Below, in pieces: positions 55,936-64,000 of a stretch of DNA of 64,000 nucleotides (the stretch's first letter is position 1; every line of letters begins with the position of its first letter). This DNA is from Erythrobacter aurantius (GTDB lineage: Bacteria > Pseudomonadota > Alphaproteobacteria > Sphingomonadales > Sphingomonadaceae): positions 2,194,001 to 2,258,000 of the forward strand of contig NZ_CP090949.1 in the NCBI RefSeq assembly GCF_023823125.1, given 5' to 3'. The notes beneath the pieces were generated by a model. That model ran no database searches. It was not told the origin of the DNA and was given only the letters and a program-made list of their open reading frames with translations. A program made the translations under genes and the position numbers.

Positions 55936-57222
55936 TTGGCAGACAAGCAGGCGAAACTCGAACTGAACGGCGAATCCTACGAGTTTCCCGTTCTCTCAGG
56001 AAGCACCGGCCCGGATGTGGTCGATATTCGCAAGCTTTACGGGCAGACCGGCGCTTTCACCTTCGATCCCGGCTTTACGTCGACGGCAAGCTGCGAAAGC
56101 GCGCTGACCTATATCGACGGCGACGAAGGCGTTCTGCTGCACCGCGGTTATCCGATCGGCCAGCTGGCAGAGCATTCCAGCTTCATGGAAGTGTCCTACC
56201 TGCTTCTGAATGGCGAACTGCCGAGCCAGGAAGAGCTCGACGACTTCACCTACACCATCACCCGGCACACCATGCTGCACGAACAACTTTCGGTGCTGTA
56301 TCGCGGTTTCCGCCGCGACGCGCACCCGATGGCAATCATGTGCGGCGTCGTCGGCGCGCTGTCAGCGTTCTATCACGACAGCACCGACATTTCCGATCCG
56401 GAACACCGCAAGATCAGCTCACACCGCCTGATCGCCAAGATGCCCACGATTGCGGCAATGGCGTACAAATATTCGGTCGGGCAGCCGTTCATGTATCCGG
56501 ACAACCGCCTGTCCTACACCGGCAACTTCCTTCGCATGACCTTTGGCGTTCCGGCTGAAGAATACGAAGTCATTCCGGCAGTGGAACGCGCAATGGACCG
56601 GATCTTCATCCTCCACGCAGACCACGAACAGAATGCCTCGACTTCGACCGTGCGTCTTGCCGGTTCTTCGGGCGCCAATCCGTTTGCCTGCATCGCAGCT
56701 GGGATCGCCTGTCTCTGGGGTCCGGCGCATGGCGGTGCGAACGAAGCTGCGCTCAACATGCTCAAGGAAATCGGCACGCCCGACAAGATTCCGCACTATA
56801 TCGAGCGTGCTAAGGACAAGAACGATCCGTTCCGCCTGATGGGCTTCGGTCACCGCGTCTACAAGAACTACGATCCGCGTGCGACCGTGATGCAGAAGAC
56901 CGTGCGCGAGGTTTTCGATGCGCTGAAGGTCAACGATCCGCTGTTCGAAACCGCGCTTCAGCTGGAAGAGATCGCACTGAACGATCCCTACTTCATCGAG
57001 AAGAAGCTGTTCCCGAACGTCGATTTCTATTCGGGCATCATCCTTTCGGCGATCGGTTTCCCCACCACCATGTTTACCGCGCTGTTCGCTCTGGCCCGCA
57101 CCGTTGGCTGGGTGGCACAGTGGAACGAGATGATCAGCGATCCCGGCCAGAAAATCGGACGTCCGCGTCAGCTCTACACCGGCCCCACTGAACGCGATTA
57201 CGTTCCGATCGCCAATCGCTGA
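55936..57222 (+). CDS. gltA: Citrate synthase (type II, hexameric form), TTG start
   Basis: This enzyme condenses oxaloacetate and acetyl-CoA, 428 residues. Catalytic His residues lie in [11 protein letters not shown] and [14 protein letters not shown], with the Asp in NVDFYSG. The start is TTG at 55936, because AGGAG (55924-55928) lies seven bases before it and the product ([17 protein letters not shown]) has the family length; a TTG at 55918 is too far upstream. An N-terminal beta region typical of gram-negative citrate synthases is present. Confidence 0.96.
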   Translation: MADKQAKLELNGESYEFPVLSGSTGPDVVDIRKLYGQTGAFTFDPGFTSTASCESALTYIDGDEGVLLHRGYPIGQLAEHSSFMEVSYLLLNGELPSQEELDDFTYTITRHTMLHEQLSVLYRGFRRDAHPMAIMCGVVGALSAFYHDSTDISDPEHRKISSHRLIAKMPTIAAMAYKYSVGQPFMYPDNRLSYTGNFLRMTFGVPAEEYEVIPAVERAMDRIFILHADHEQNASTSTVRLAGSSGANPFACIAAGIACLWGPAHGGANEAALNMLKEIGTPDKIPHYIERAKDKNDPFRLMGFGHRVYKNYDPRATVMQKTVREVFDALKVNDPLFETALQLEEIALNDPYFIEKKLFPNVDFYSGIILSAIGFPTTMFTALFALARTVGWVAQWNEMISDPGQKIGRPRQLYTGPTERDYVPIANR

Positions 57223-57237
57223 TCGGGCATTCACCGA

Positions 57238-57444
57238 ATGAGCGCGATCCTGAAGCTGTTGCTAGGCGGCTTTGGGGTCGCGCTTTTCATTTTGGGGGCA
57301 ATCTGGGCGTTGCAGGGTGCCGGAATACTGAACTGGCCCGCCGGCAGCTTCATGCTGGCAGACCGGAGCTGGACGCTTTACGGCGCGGTCACGGCTGCAA
57401 TCGGACTGGTACTGATGCTGGTGTCGACGCGGATCAATCGTTAA
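57238..57444 (+). CDS. Small two-TM membrane protein
   Basis: This is a 68-residue protein with two hydrophobic segments (about 5-27 and 45-63) and a short loop GILNWPAGSFMLADRSW. I do not know a function. The ATG at 57238 lies 15 bases after gltA. Its 3' end overlaps the convergent sensor-like gene by 11 bases. Confidence 0.75.
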   Translation: MSAILKLLLGGFGVALFILGAIWALQGAGILNWPAGSFMLADRSWTLYGAVTAAIGLVLMLVSTRINR

Positions 57445-58837
57445 TCCGGGCCAGCGTCAGGCGGAATTCAGCCCCCTCGCCCTTGTCACTGGCCGCCACG
57501 ACTTCAAGGTCCCCGCCCATCGCCAGTGCAAGCTTGCGCGAGATGTAGAGGCCGAGGCCCGAACCACTGTCATTGCCGCCGTCGCTATCGCGGCCAAGCC
57601 GTTCGAATTTCTCAAAAATGCGTTTCGCCTGATCTGCATCAACGCCGTGACCTTCGTCTCGGACGCTGATCGAGGCCAAATCCCCAAGGTTTTCGTCGAT
57701 CACGACCGTGACTGTGCTGTTCTCTGGCGAATAGGCAATCGCATTGCCGATCAGGTTGATCAGGATCTGGAGGACACGCCGGAATTCGCCGTCCGCAATA
57801 ACGGGCTTGTCCGGATTGGGCAGAGTGATGGAAATCCCGCGGTTCTGTGCACGCACGCCCAGAATACCCGCCGCACGACGCGCAGCGTCCGCCAGATCGA
57901 CATGATCCCTGGCGGTCTTGAAGCCGGGGGCCTCAACCACTTCAAGATCGGCCAGATCGTCGAGCATGCTCGAAAGATGCTGTCCCGCTGCGGCGATGCT
58001 GCCGGCATAGTCGCTGTATTCGGCCTTGATCGGCCCTGCCAGACGCGTGCGGATCGTTTCTGCGTTTGCAATGATCCGGGCAATGGGTTGGCGCAGAACC
58101 GGAGTGAGTGCACTGCCGATCAGACGGGAATGCGCCGCTTCCTCCACCTCGACCGGCGGAGCAACACCCGCGACCAGAGGCTCATCAGCGACAAGCAGCA
58201 GTTCAAAGCCGCGCGGGTTTGCCCCTGCAACTCCGATAGGGATCAGCCGCGCCCGCCAGTGGCGGTGCGAACCGGGGATCATGCACTTGCAGCCGTCAAG
58301 CAAACGCCAGTGGAGAGGCTGCTTATGCGCCAGATCCTGCAATTCCACATATTCGCTCCAGACCTTGCCCGGAGAGGCGTCGAACAGTTCCTGCAGCTCT
58401 GACGCATCGGCCGCCGCGCTCGAAAGGATCTGCACCCGCTGCGCCGCGTCGAGCCTTGCGGAAACCTCGCAAGTCGCGCGGTCGACGGCATCCTGCCATT
58501 CGGACTGCTCATGCGAACTGGCCGGGGGTTTGAGCGCGCGATGCCAGTTCTCAACCAGCACCTCGCAACCCCCACCTGCCTCGTCTTCAAGCGGGTGAAT
58601 TCGGGCAAATCCGCTGACCATGTCTTCGCCGTCAAAAGCGCTGAATTCCCGTGCGATCCGAAGGCCGCTGTGGCGGGCCTGCCGCACCAGAGCCAGCAAC
58701 TCCGGAATTGCCAGCACGCCAGGAATGATCCCGCCGCAGCTTTCCTGCAACTGAGCAAGCGGACCGTCGGCACTCAACAACCGATCATTGTCATCGGTAA
58801 TGCCCTGTGCGGCCAGCAGGGTTTGCTGACGGTTCAC
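57434..58837 (-). CDS. Histidine-kinase-like protein lacking the phospho-His
   Basis: This is a 467-residue protein with PAS-like sensing regions (about 20-240), a HisKA-like dimerisation helix pair and a HATPase_c domain. The H-box equivalent reads TPVLRQPIARIIANAET: LRQPI matches LRTPL, and the two positions normally His-Glu are Pro-Val. The ATP-binding part looks intact (LINLIGNAIAYSPENS, DEGHGVD, GSGLGLYISRKLA). The start GTG 58837 overlaps the stop of the upstream gene (GTGA). It has no membrane segment. It may be a pseudokinase or act through another residue; the cluster context is unusual. Confidence 0.85.
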   Translation of the reverse strand: MNRQQTLLAAQGITDDNDRLLSADGPLAQLQESCGGIIPGVLAIPELLALVRQARHSGLRIAREFSAFDGEDMVSGFARIHPLEDEAGGGCEVLVENWHRALKPPASSHEQSEWQDAVDRATCEVSARLDAAQRVQILSSAAADASELQELFDASPGKVWSEYVELQDLAHKQPLHWRLLDGCKCMIPGSHRHWRARLIPIGVAGANPRGFELLLVADEPLVAGVAPPVEVEEAAHSRLIGSALTPVLRQPIARIIANAETIRTRLAGPIKAEYSDYAGSIAAAGQHLSSMLDDLADLEVVEAPGFKTARDHVDLADAARRAAGILGVRAQNRGISITLPNPDKPVIADGEFRRVLQILINLIGNAIAYSPENSTVTVVIDENLGDLASISVRDEGHGVDADQAKRIFEKFERLGRDSDGGNDSGSGLGLYISRKLALAMGGDLEVVAASDKGEGAEFRLTLARIND

Positions 58838-59808
58838 GCCCCCCGCCCTCCGTGATCCGCACCGAAACCGGCCATCGCGCAATTGGCCAGAAGTGCTGTG
58901 GCACGCTCTTGCGGAAGGGTGCTGACACCCTCCGGCAGCAGATAACCGGGTTGAAGTATGCCGAACTGGCGCTCCAGACTTTCAGCAGCCAGCCCTCCCG
59001 CTCTCAAGCTAAGCGCCAAACGGGCTGCCTGACGCTCGTGGCATGCAACAACGGCAATCTCGCGAGATTGGCCGGTCAAGCTGGCAAGGGCCGTCGCAAA
59101 CAGGCAAAAGCCGGAATGTTCGAGGTTTAGCGCGGCAATTGCGCCTGAGCGCATGGATGTCACAAGCCGGGCATGAAGAGCCAACCTGCCGTTCGCTTCG
59201 TCAAAGGCCTTCTTGAGTGCCTTTGCCGCGCGCTTGGCCTCGTCATCATCGAAAAGCGCGGATTTGCGCATTGCCTGAAGCGCGGACAAAAACAGTTCTG
59301 CCGGCAATTCCCCGATAGGCAAGCTCATGCGCCGCTGATGCTGGATAAAGCGCGATTGGGCCGCAAGCGCAGCCATGGCCAGCTCGGCAACATCGGGTTG
59401 ATCGGATGCGACGAGCTCTTGAACCAGCGGCGAAAGGACAGGGTCGATGGAACTTTGCTGCCCCAGTCGTTCGGTCAGTTGGCCTTCGATCGCCAGAGCA
59501 TAAAGATGATGGAGCAACTCGGCATTCAATGCGAGGGCATCGGCCAGATCATCAATCACAAACGGATCGATTTCGTGCGCCGCCTGCACACCCAGAACGG
59601 CTTCTGACAATTGCCGTGAAAGATCGTGCAGCATCCCGCGCAGTCGCGCCATGGTCGCATCGCTGACGAGCGTTTGCCCAGAACTTTCAAGCAGGTGCGA
59701 AATAACCGGGGCAACACCGGACAGCGCGCGGTTTGCGCGCGTCAGCTCATCCCGCAGGATGGCTTCCACCGAGGTAGTTTCGGTACGGTCCAATGCCAAG
59801 TCGGCCAT
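58834..59808 (-). CDS. Uncharacterised helical protein, 324 residues
   Basis: I cannot assign a family with confidence; parts resemble DUF2336-type alphaproteobacterial proteins, but this is weak. It is almost wholly alpha-helical and soluble, with an N-terminal MADLALDRTETTSVEAILRD (pattern only), a central LAAQSRFIQHQRRMSLPIGELPAELFLSAL segment that may be the conserved core, and no signal peptide. It is coupled to the kinase-like gene downstream (GTGA overlap) and has a CtrA-like box just upstream of its ATG. Confidence 0.75.
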   Translation of the reverse strand: MADLALDRTETTSVEAILRDELTRANRALSGVAPVISHLLESSGQTLVSDATMARLRGMLHDLSRQLSEAVLGVQAAHEIDPFVIDDLADALALNAELLHHLYALAIEGQLTERLGQQSSIDPVLSPLVQELVASDQPDVAELAMAALAAQSRFIQHQRRMSLPIGELPAELFLSALQAMRKSALFDDDEAKRAAKALKKAFDEANGRLALHARLVTSMRSGAIAALNLEHSGFCLFATALASLTGQSREIAVVACHERQAARLALSLRAGGLAAESLERQFGILQPGYLLPEGVSTLPQERATALLANCAMAGFGADHGGRGA

Positions 59809-59831
59809 GGAATACCCTTTATCCGAGCCAT

Positions 59832-59848
59832 GGTTAAGCCCGGGTTAG
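59832..59848 (-). promoter_or_regulatory. CtrA-like box upstream of the 59808 gene
   Basis: On the minus strand CTAACC-CGGGC-TTAACC (complement of 59832-59848) differs in one base from the full CtrA site TTAACC-N5-TTAACC. It lies 23-39 bases before the start codon at 59808, a promoter-like distance. Confidence 0.5.
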
Positions 59849-59852
59849 CCCA

Positions 59853-61046
59853 TTAATCGCCACGCTGCAGCAGCAATTGCAGCGTCGCCGCAAGGGAAAA
59901 AGCAACCAATGCTTCGTTCAGGAGCCCCAGTCCGGCGGCGACGGCAAAGAACGCCAGATGCAGCGCCCTGTCATTCCAGACGGCGGCGTGGCGCAATTTG
60001 CCAGCCCGCGAACAAACAATGGCGAGGCCCAAGGCAATAACCGGCAAGCCCAATTGACTGGCGGCAACCGATCCGATGCCGGGTGCGAGCATCAGCAACC
60101 CGGTCGTTCCTGCAAACACCACCCCGAACACCGCCGAGAGCCACATCCGGGCAGGCTCAACCGAAGCCAATCGCGAATGCAGATGGTGCATCATGACAAA
60201 AACGTCTGCAGCAAGGACAGCGACTGCGCCGCATGCGAGCGCGCTCGTAGGCCAGCCAGCCAGCGCAAGGGCCATTGCGCCCAACCACAAGACCATTGCC
60301 GCTGCCCCGGCAAGTTTGCCGGACAAACCGATATTTCCCGGCGGGATTGCTCTTGCGGCGAAGATCGCAAGCGCACCAGTTGGCGCAAATGGCGAAAGTG
60401 CCGGAAGACTCCCACCAACCAGTGTCCGTTCTGCGTTTGCAAGATCAGCGGCATCGACGGCAAGCAGCCAATCATCGCCTTGCAGCCAGCTTTCCTTGAC
60501 CGGACGGCACGGCTCCTGCGCTTGCAAGGCCAGGCGAAGCAACAGCGAAATCGCGTCGCCATCAGGAGGCAATTCAGCCAGTTCCTTCACCTGCCGCGCG
60601 CGGATTAGCGCCAGACCTGCCCAGTGCCGGTCACGATCGATCCTCTCGAAGTCTTCCGGGTGACGTTCTGCAAGTGCATGGTTCGCTGGCAGGGTCGCAA
60701 TTCCGCGTTGACGCTTGCCCGATTCCAGCACGAATTCTCCAGCGGCCTGTTTCGAAATCAGAAGTCCGTCGGAAAGCAATACAATCTCATCGTCGGCCCT
60801 GACCAAAGCCGCGATCTGGATGTTGCTGCGTATGGCATGGAATTCTTGGCCTGCTCGTTCAACTTCTCGTTGAGCCGCGAGAATGTGTTCGGCAGGTCCC
60901 TCGCACAGGCAGATGATCCGTTCACAACCAAGTGAAAGGGCCGTGTCAACCTGCCAGGAAAGCACTGATCGACCGGCAAGCGACAGGCTTGCGCGCAAAT
61001 CGCCCGTCTCGGTCGAGCGGAGAGATGAAATAAGCGCGGTTAGCAA
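59853..61046 (-). CDS. Membrane protein with degenerate nucleotidyltransferase-like domain
   Basis: This is a protein of about 397 residues. The N-terminal half resembles nucleotidyltransferase (GT-A) folds: LRSTETGDLRASLSLAGRSVLSWQVDTALSLGCERIICL aligns in pattern with the start of sugar-phosphate nucleotidyltransferases, but the GGxGTRL loop is missing; VLLSDGLLIS may match the metal-site strand. The C-terminal half has about five to six membrane segments (for example GAAAMVLWLGAMALALAGW). The frame is open to a TTG at 61139 with a plausible ribosome site, which would add 31 residues with atypical codons; TTG at 61046 is chosen. The function is unknown. Confidence 0.7.
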   Translation of the reverse strand: MLTALISSLRSTETGDLRASLSLAGRSVLSWQVDTALSLGCERIICLCEGPAEHILAAQREVERAGQEFHAIRSNIQIAALVRADDEIVLLSDGLLISKQAAGEFVLESGKRQRGIATLPANHALAERHPEDFERIDRDRHWAGLALIRARQVKELAELPPDGDAISLLLRLALQAQEPCRPVKESWLQGDDWLLAVDAADLANAERTLVGGSLPALSPFAPTGALAIFAARAIPPGNIGLSGKLAGAAAMVLWLGAMALALAGWPTSALACGAVAVLAADVFVMMHHLHSRLASVEPARMWLSAVFGVVFAGTTGLLMLAPGIGSVAASQLGLPVIALGLAIVCSRAGKLRHAAVWNDRALHLAFFAVAAGLGLLNEALVAFSLAATLQLLLQRGD

Positions 61047-61164
61047 ATGTCGAAAATCCGTCGCAATCAACTGCGCCTTTCTTGCGCAAATGATAGCTAA
61101 GGCCGGAGCGTCCGCTTCTTCAAGCGCTCCGCAAGGCAAATCCCTTGATTATCGACTATAAGGT

Positions 61165-61482
61165 CTAAAAGCGGTGCGGAACGTTGCCCGAAAAGCGTGC
61201 CAGCACTGTCTCGATCCCGCGGATTGCGGCGGGTTCGCCCGGAGCTGACTCAAGCGCCACTTCGGCTGCGATCAACAAGTCTTCGGCATGAAAGCTGGCT
61301 GCCAACCCTTTGAGGCGCATAGCCGCCACGTTCCAGTTGCCGTCGCAACGCGAGCGTTTGAGCAGATCCAGCTGCCGTGATGCGCTTTCGATGAAGGCGC
61401 CACGAAGCTCTGTCACAAGCGCGGGATCATTCCCCGCTGCTGCGGCCAAAGTCGCGTCAAGGGCACCATTCTCAAAAGCCAT
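61165..61482 (-). CDS. Hpt-like protein lacking the phospho-His
   Basis: This is a 105-residue helical protein that resembles a histidine phosphotransfer domain. The signature AHxLKGxA region reads AMRLKGLAASFHAEDL, with Met where the phosphorylated His should be. A GTG at 61500 would add six residues; the ATG at 61482 is preferred on codon and family grounds, with no clear ribosome site for either. It is divergent from the coiled-coil gene across about 70 bases. A non-phosphorylated binding role is inference. Confidence 0.7.
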   Translation of the reverse strand: MAFENGALDATLAAAAGNDPALVTELRGAFIESASRQLDLLKRSRCDGNWNVAAMRLKGLAASFHAEDLLIAAEVALESAPGEPAAIRGIETVLARFSGNVPHRF

Positions 61483-61504
61483 GAAGGCGCGATACACCAC
61501 GCAA

Positions 61505-61521
61505 GGTTAAAGCAGGGTTTA
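61505..61521. promoter_or_regulatory. CtrA-like box between the Hpt-like and coiled-coil genes
   Basis: TTAA-N7-TTTA (61507-61521), or on the minus strand TAAACC-CTGCT-TTAACC (complement of 61505-61521), is one base from a full CtrA site. It lies in the short divergent region and could control either gene. Confidence 0.45.
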
Positions 61522-61551
61522 TCCGGAGCGGGGCTGTGGTATCTATGCTCC

Positions 61552-64000
61552 ATGTCGGGTGGACACCATATCAGGGCCGTGGGCCAAGGCGCCGCGCAGG
61601 ATGCGCAAGGGGAAACCGCTGCAAAGGCCGGGAGCGATCAGCCCGATGCCGTCGACGACTTGAGCGCAGCCGTGGAATTCGAAGAGGAACTCGACCTTAC
61701 CGAATACACGCCGGAGGACGAATACGCCCCTGCTTCCGACAGGTTTGGCTTTGTCGCCCCGACAATTGCGGTGGCACTGATCCTTGGTTGGAGCGCCCTT
61801 TACATCTACGCCATGCGCGCTTCGCTGATCAATGCAGCCAATGCCGCACCAAGCGAATGGGTGCGCTGGATCATCGATTGGTCTGTACCGGTGTTGCTGG
61901 TATGCGTCGGATGGCTGCTCACCATGCGGCATTCGCGTGCGGAAGCAAAACGCTTCGCTCAGACTGCATCCCTGCTTTCGCACGAAAGCCGAGAATTGGA
62001 ATCCCGGCTGACCGTGGTGAACCGGGAATTGAGCCTTGCGCGCGAATTTCTGGGCGCTCAGTCGCGCGAACTGGAATCGCTCGGGCGGATAGCGAGTGAG
62101 CGTCTGTCCAGCCATGCGACGGAGCTACAGGCTCTCATCCAGAACAATGGAGCGCAAGTCGAAGCCATCGGCTCGGCCAGTACAACCGCTCTCGAAAACA
62201 TGAAGCACCTGCGCGACGATCTGCCGGTGATTGCGACCTCTGCCCGCGATGTTTCCAATCAGGTGGGTAACGCTGGTCGCACAGCGCATGAACAGCTCGA
62301 AAAGCTGGTGAGCGGCTTTGAGCGCCTCAACCAGTTCGGCAAGGCGAGCGAAAATCAGGTTTCAATGCTCGACAAACGGGTAGGCGAAATCCTCAGCGGG
62401 TTTGAATCGCAGCTTGCCCGCGTCGGCGATGTGATTGCCACGCGCCTCGATCAAGTTGAGCAGAAGGCCGATCAATACCGTAGCGCTGTCGACGACGCCG
62501 AATCCAAGGCTCTGGCCGCTTTGGGCGAACGGATGGCGATGCTCCAGACCGAGGCCAAGGCGATCGGCGGCAAGCTGCGCGAAGCCGAAGCGGGAGCGAT
62601 GGAACAACTCCGCCTGTCGCGCGAACGCTTCGAAGCTGACGTGACCAGCACTGTCAAATCGCTCGATCGTCTTGACGCTCACGCCATCGCCACCTCGCAG
62701 AAGCGGATCAAAGAACTGCACGAGGAAGCGGCGCGTTTTGACGAAAAGCTGGAAGTGCGCGACCGCAAATTCATCGAGGAAATCAACCGGCGGCAGGAAG
62801 AATTCTCCACGCGTGAAGCCCAGGCAAGCGAAGTTTTGGCGCAAAGGCTTGCCGACCTCGATGATGCGTTGGCCGAACGGCGTGAAGCGCAAACGCGAGA
62901 AACCGAAAAGCTGGTTGAACACGGCAAGACAATTTCCGCCCAGCTTGACCAGTTGTCTTCGTTGATTGCGGACATTTCCGCGCAAAGCGAAAAGGCTCAA
63001 GGCACTCTCGAAACAGGCCTTGGGGCACTTGGCGAACATCTGGCCCAAAAGCGCAAGGAACTGGCGGAGACGGAAAAGCAGATCAGCGACCTGACCGAAT
63101 CGGGCATTCGCTTGCTCGAGATCATCCAGTCGGGCGCCAAGTTCAGCCGAGAAGACTTGCCGAAATCGATCACGACTGCATCGGACGCACTCCTCTCAGT
63201 CGAACAGCGCGCTGCGCAGCTTTCAGGGGCAATGTTCACCGCGAACAAGCAGGCAGAAGGTCTTGGCGAATATCTGATCGAGACGCAGAACCGGATCGAA
63301 ACCGCCGACAATTCGATCGAGGCGCTGCATTCCAAGCTGGAAAGCCAAACCGAAGAGGCGTTGGCCAAACTACAAGGGTTGCGGGGCAGCTTCAGCCGGC
63401 TCGCCAAGCAAAGCGAGGCCTTTGCCGAAGACACGCAAGGCAACCTGCGGAGCGCGCTGGAGCAGTTGGAGACAGCAACTCAAAATGCCTTCGCGACTCT
63501 CGAAAGCGGTGCTCGCGAGCGGATCGGGGCAATCGCAACCGATCTCTCGAAGGAGGCGGTGAGCACGCTCGAAGACTCTTTGCGCAATGATACCTCGGAG
63601 GCGATTGACCGACTGGATACCGCGGCGGCGAAGGCATCGGACGCTGGCCGCGATGCAACCGCGCAGTTGCGAGACCAGCTTGCCAAGGTCAACGAACTGA
63701 CCGTCAATCTCGAACGACGCATTGCACGGGCGCGCGAACTGGCAGAAGAGCAGGTCAGCAATGATTTCGCCCGGCGGATGGCGCTGATTACCGACAGCCT
63801 GAATTCAAACGCCATCGACATCGCCAGCGCGCTTTCAACCGAGGTTACAGATACATCCTGGGATGCCTACCTCAAAGGTGATCGCGGCATTTTCACCCGG
63901 CGCGCGGTGCGACTCCTGGATAACACCGAAGCGCGAGAGATCGCCGATCTGTATCAGAGCGACGAAACCTTCAAAGCCAATGTCAGCCGCTACATCCACG
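61552..64000 (+). CDS. Membrane-anchored long coiled-coil protein (3' end outside window)
   Basis: This is the first 816 residues of a large protein with no stop in the window. A short acidic N-terminal region (EFEEELDLTEYTPEDEYAP) precedes two membrane segments (about 67-88 and 105-124), followed by a very long, nearly continuous coiled coil rich in Ala, Glu, Gln, Ser and Leu. The last 50 visible residues (SWDAYLKGDRGIFTRRAVRLL) look like the start of a compact helical domain. The ATG at 61552 begins the only sensible frame. I do not recognise a named family; apolar-tethered scaffold or chromosome/envelope-organising roles are speculation. Confidence 0.8.
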   Translation, partial: MSGGHHIRAVGQGAAQDAQGETAAKAGSDQPDAVDDLSAAVEFEEELDLTEYTPEDEYAPASDRFGFVAPTIAVALILGWSALYIYAMRASLINAANAAPSEWVRWIIDWSVPVLLVCVGWLLTMRHSRAEAKRFAQTASLLSHESRELESRLTVVNRELSLAREFLGAQSRELESLGRIASERLSSHATELQALIQNNGAQVEAIGSASTTALENMKHLRDDLPVIATSARDVSNQVGNAGRTAHEQLEKLVSGFERLNQFGKASENQVSMLDKRVGEILSGFESQLARVGDVIATRLDQVEQKADQYRSAVDDAESKALAALGERMAMLQTEAKAIGGKLREAEAGAMEQLRLSRERFEADVTSTVKSLDRLDAHAIATSQKRIKELHEEAARFDEKLEVRDRKFIEEINRRQEEFSTREAQASEVLAQRLADLDDALAERREAQTRETEKLVEHGKTISAQLDQLSSLIADISAQSEKAQGTLETGLGALGEHLAQKRKELAETEKQISDLTESGIRLLEIIQSGAKFSREDLPKSITTASDALLSVEQRAAQLSGAMFTANKQAEGLGEYLIETQNRIETADNSIEALHSKLESQTEEALAKLQGLRGSFSRLAKQSEAFAEDTQGNLRSALEQLETATQNAFATLESGARERIGAIATDLSKEAVSTLEDSLRNDTSEAIDRLDTAAAKASDAGRDATAQLRDQLAKVNELTVNLERRIARARELAEEQVSNDFARRMALITDSLNSNAIDIASALSTEVTDTSWDAYLKGDRGIFTRRAVRLLDNTEAREIADLYQSDETFKANVSRYIH

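Overview
The window comes from an alphaproteobacterium of the order Sphingomonadales, most likely an Erythrobacteraceae member. The evidence is the gene order dusB-ntrB-ntrC-ntrY-ntrX-hfq-hflX, a two-domain Hfq, a fused ispDF, a lipoyl-bearing PDH E1 beta subunit, a GTTC-N7-GTTC LexA box and CtrA-like TTAA-N7 boxes. It reads as ordinary chromosome: about 60 tightly packed genes, many coupled by ATGA/GTGA overlaps, one tRNA, and no insertion sequence, prophage or CRISPR array. This taxonomic reading is inference from gene content, not a database match.

Layout. 1-9960: a 5'-truncated mazG, then a minus-strand nitrogen/RNA-regulation operon (dusB, ntrB, ntrC, ntrY, ntrX, hfq, hflX). 10037-15199: ispDF, a secreted small protein, a CinA amidase domain, ratA and lipA on the minus strand, a beta carbonic anhydrase and a NYN-domain protein. 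15271-23904: a secreted repeat protein, gyrA, a TauD-like dioxygenase, a lysoplasmalogenase-like protein, trmFO, an EF-hand protein and a squalene/phytoene-synthase-like protein. 24120-27354: a three-gene TadG/TadE set. 27405-33846: pdhA-pdhB and ftsB, an acyl-CoA dehydrogenase, and a haloalkane dehalogenase coupled to an MFS transporter. 33848-36308: tRNA-Arg(CCU), a zinc-ribbon protein, a nitrilase-family amidase, grxC, and an hsp20 gene with a ROSE-type RNA thermometer. 36770-39760: pyrG, secG and tpiA on the minus strand. 40036-52108: ppiD, a trp operon split by four unrelated genes (trpE, four inserts, trpG, trpD, trpC), moaC, moeA and lexA. 52137-57444: comEC, gltX, gltA and a small membrane protein. 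57434-64000: a poorly known cluster.

The parts most worth a second look: (1) the 57.4-64.0 kb cluster, which has a histidine-kinase-like protein with Pro at the phospho-His position, an Hpt-like protein with Met at its phospho-His position, a degenerate nucleotidyltransferase-like membrane protein and a long membrane-anchored coiled-coil protein, with two CtrA-like boxes in its promoter regions; (2) five phased GTGACA repeats plus a long hairpin between trpC and moaC; (3) the two-domain Hfq; (4) the ROSE thermometer behind a sigma32-like promoter before hsp20; (5) a 460-bp gene-free region after hsp20 with a 12-bp perfect inverted repeat; (6) the TadG-like protein whose VWA domain is split by a large aromatic-rich insert.

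Several starts were moved from the longest frame to a downstream codon on the basis of Shine-Dalgarno placement, stop/start overlaps or N-terminal family fit. Several essential genes appear to start with TTG (gyrA, gltA, pdhA) and the MFS gene apparently with CTG.
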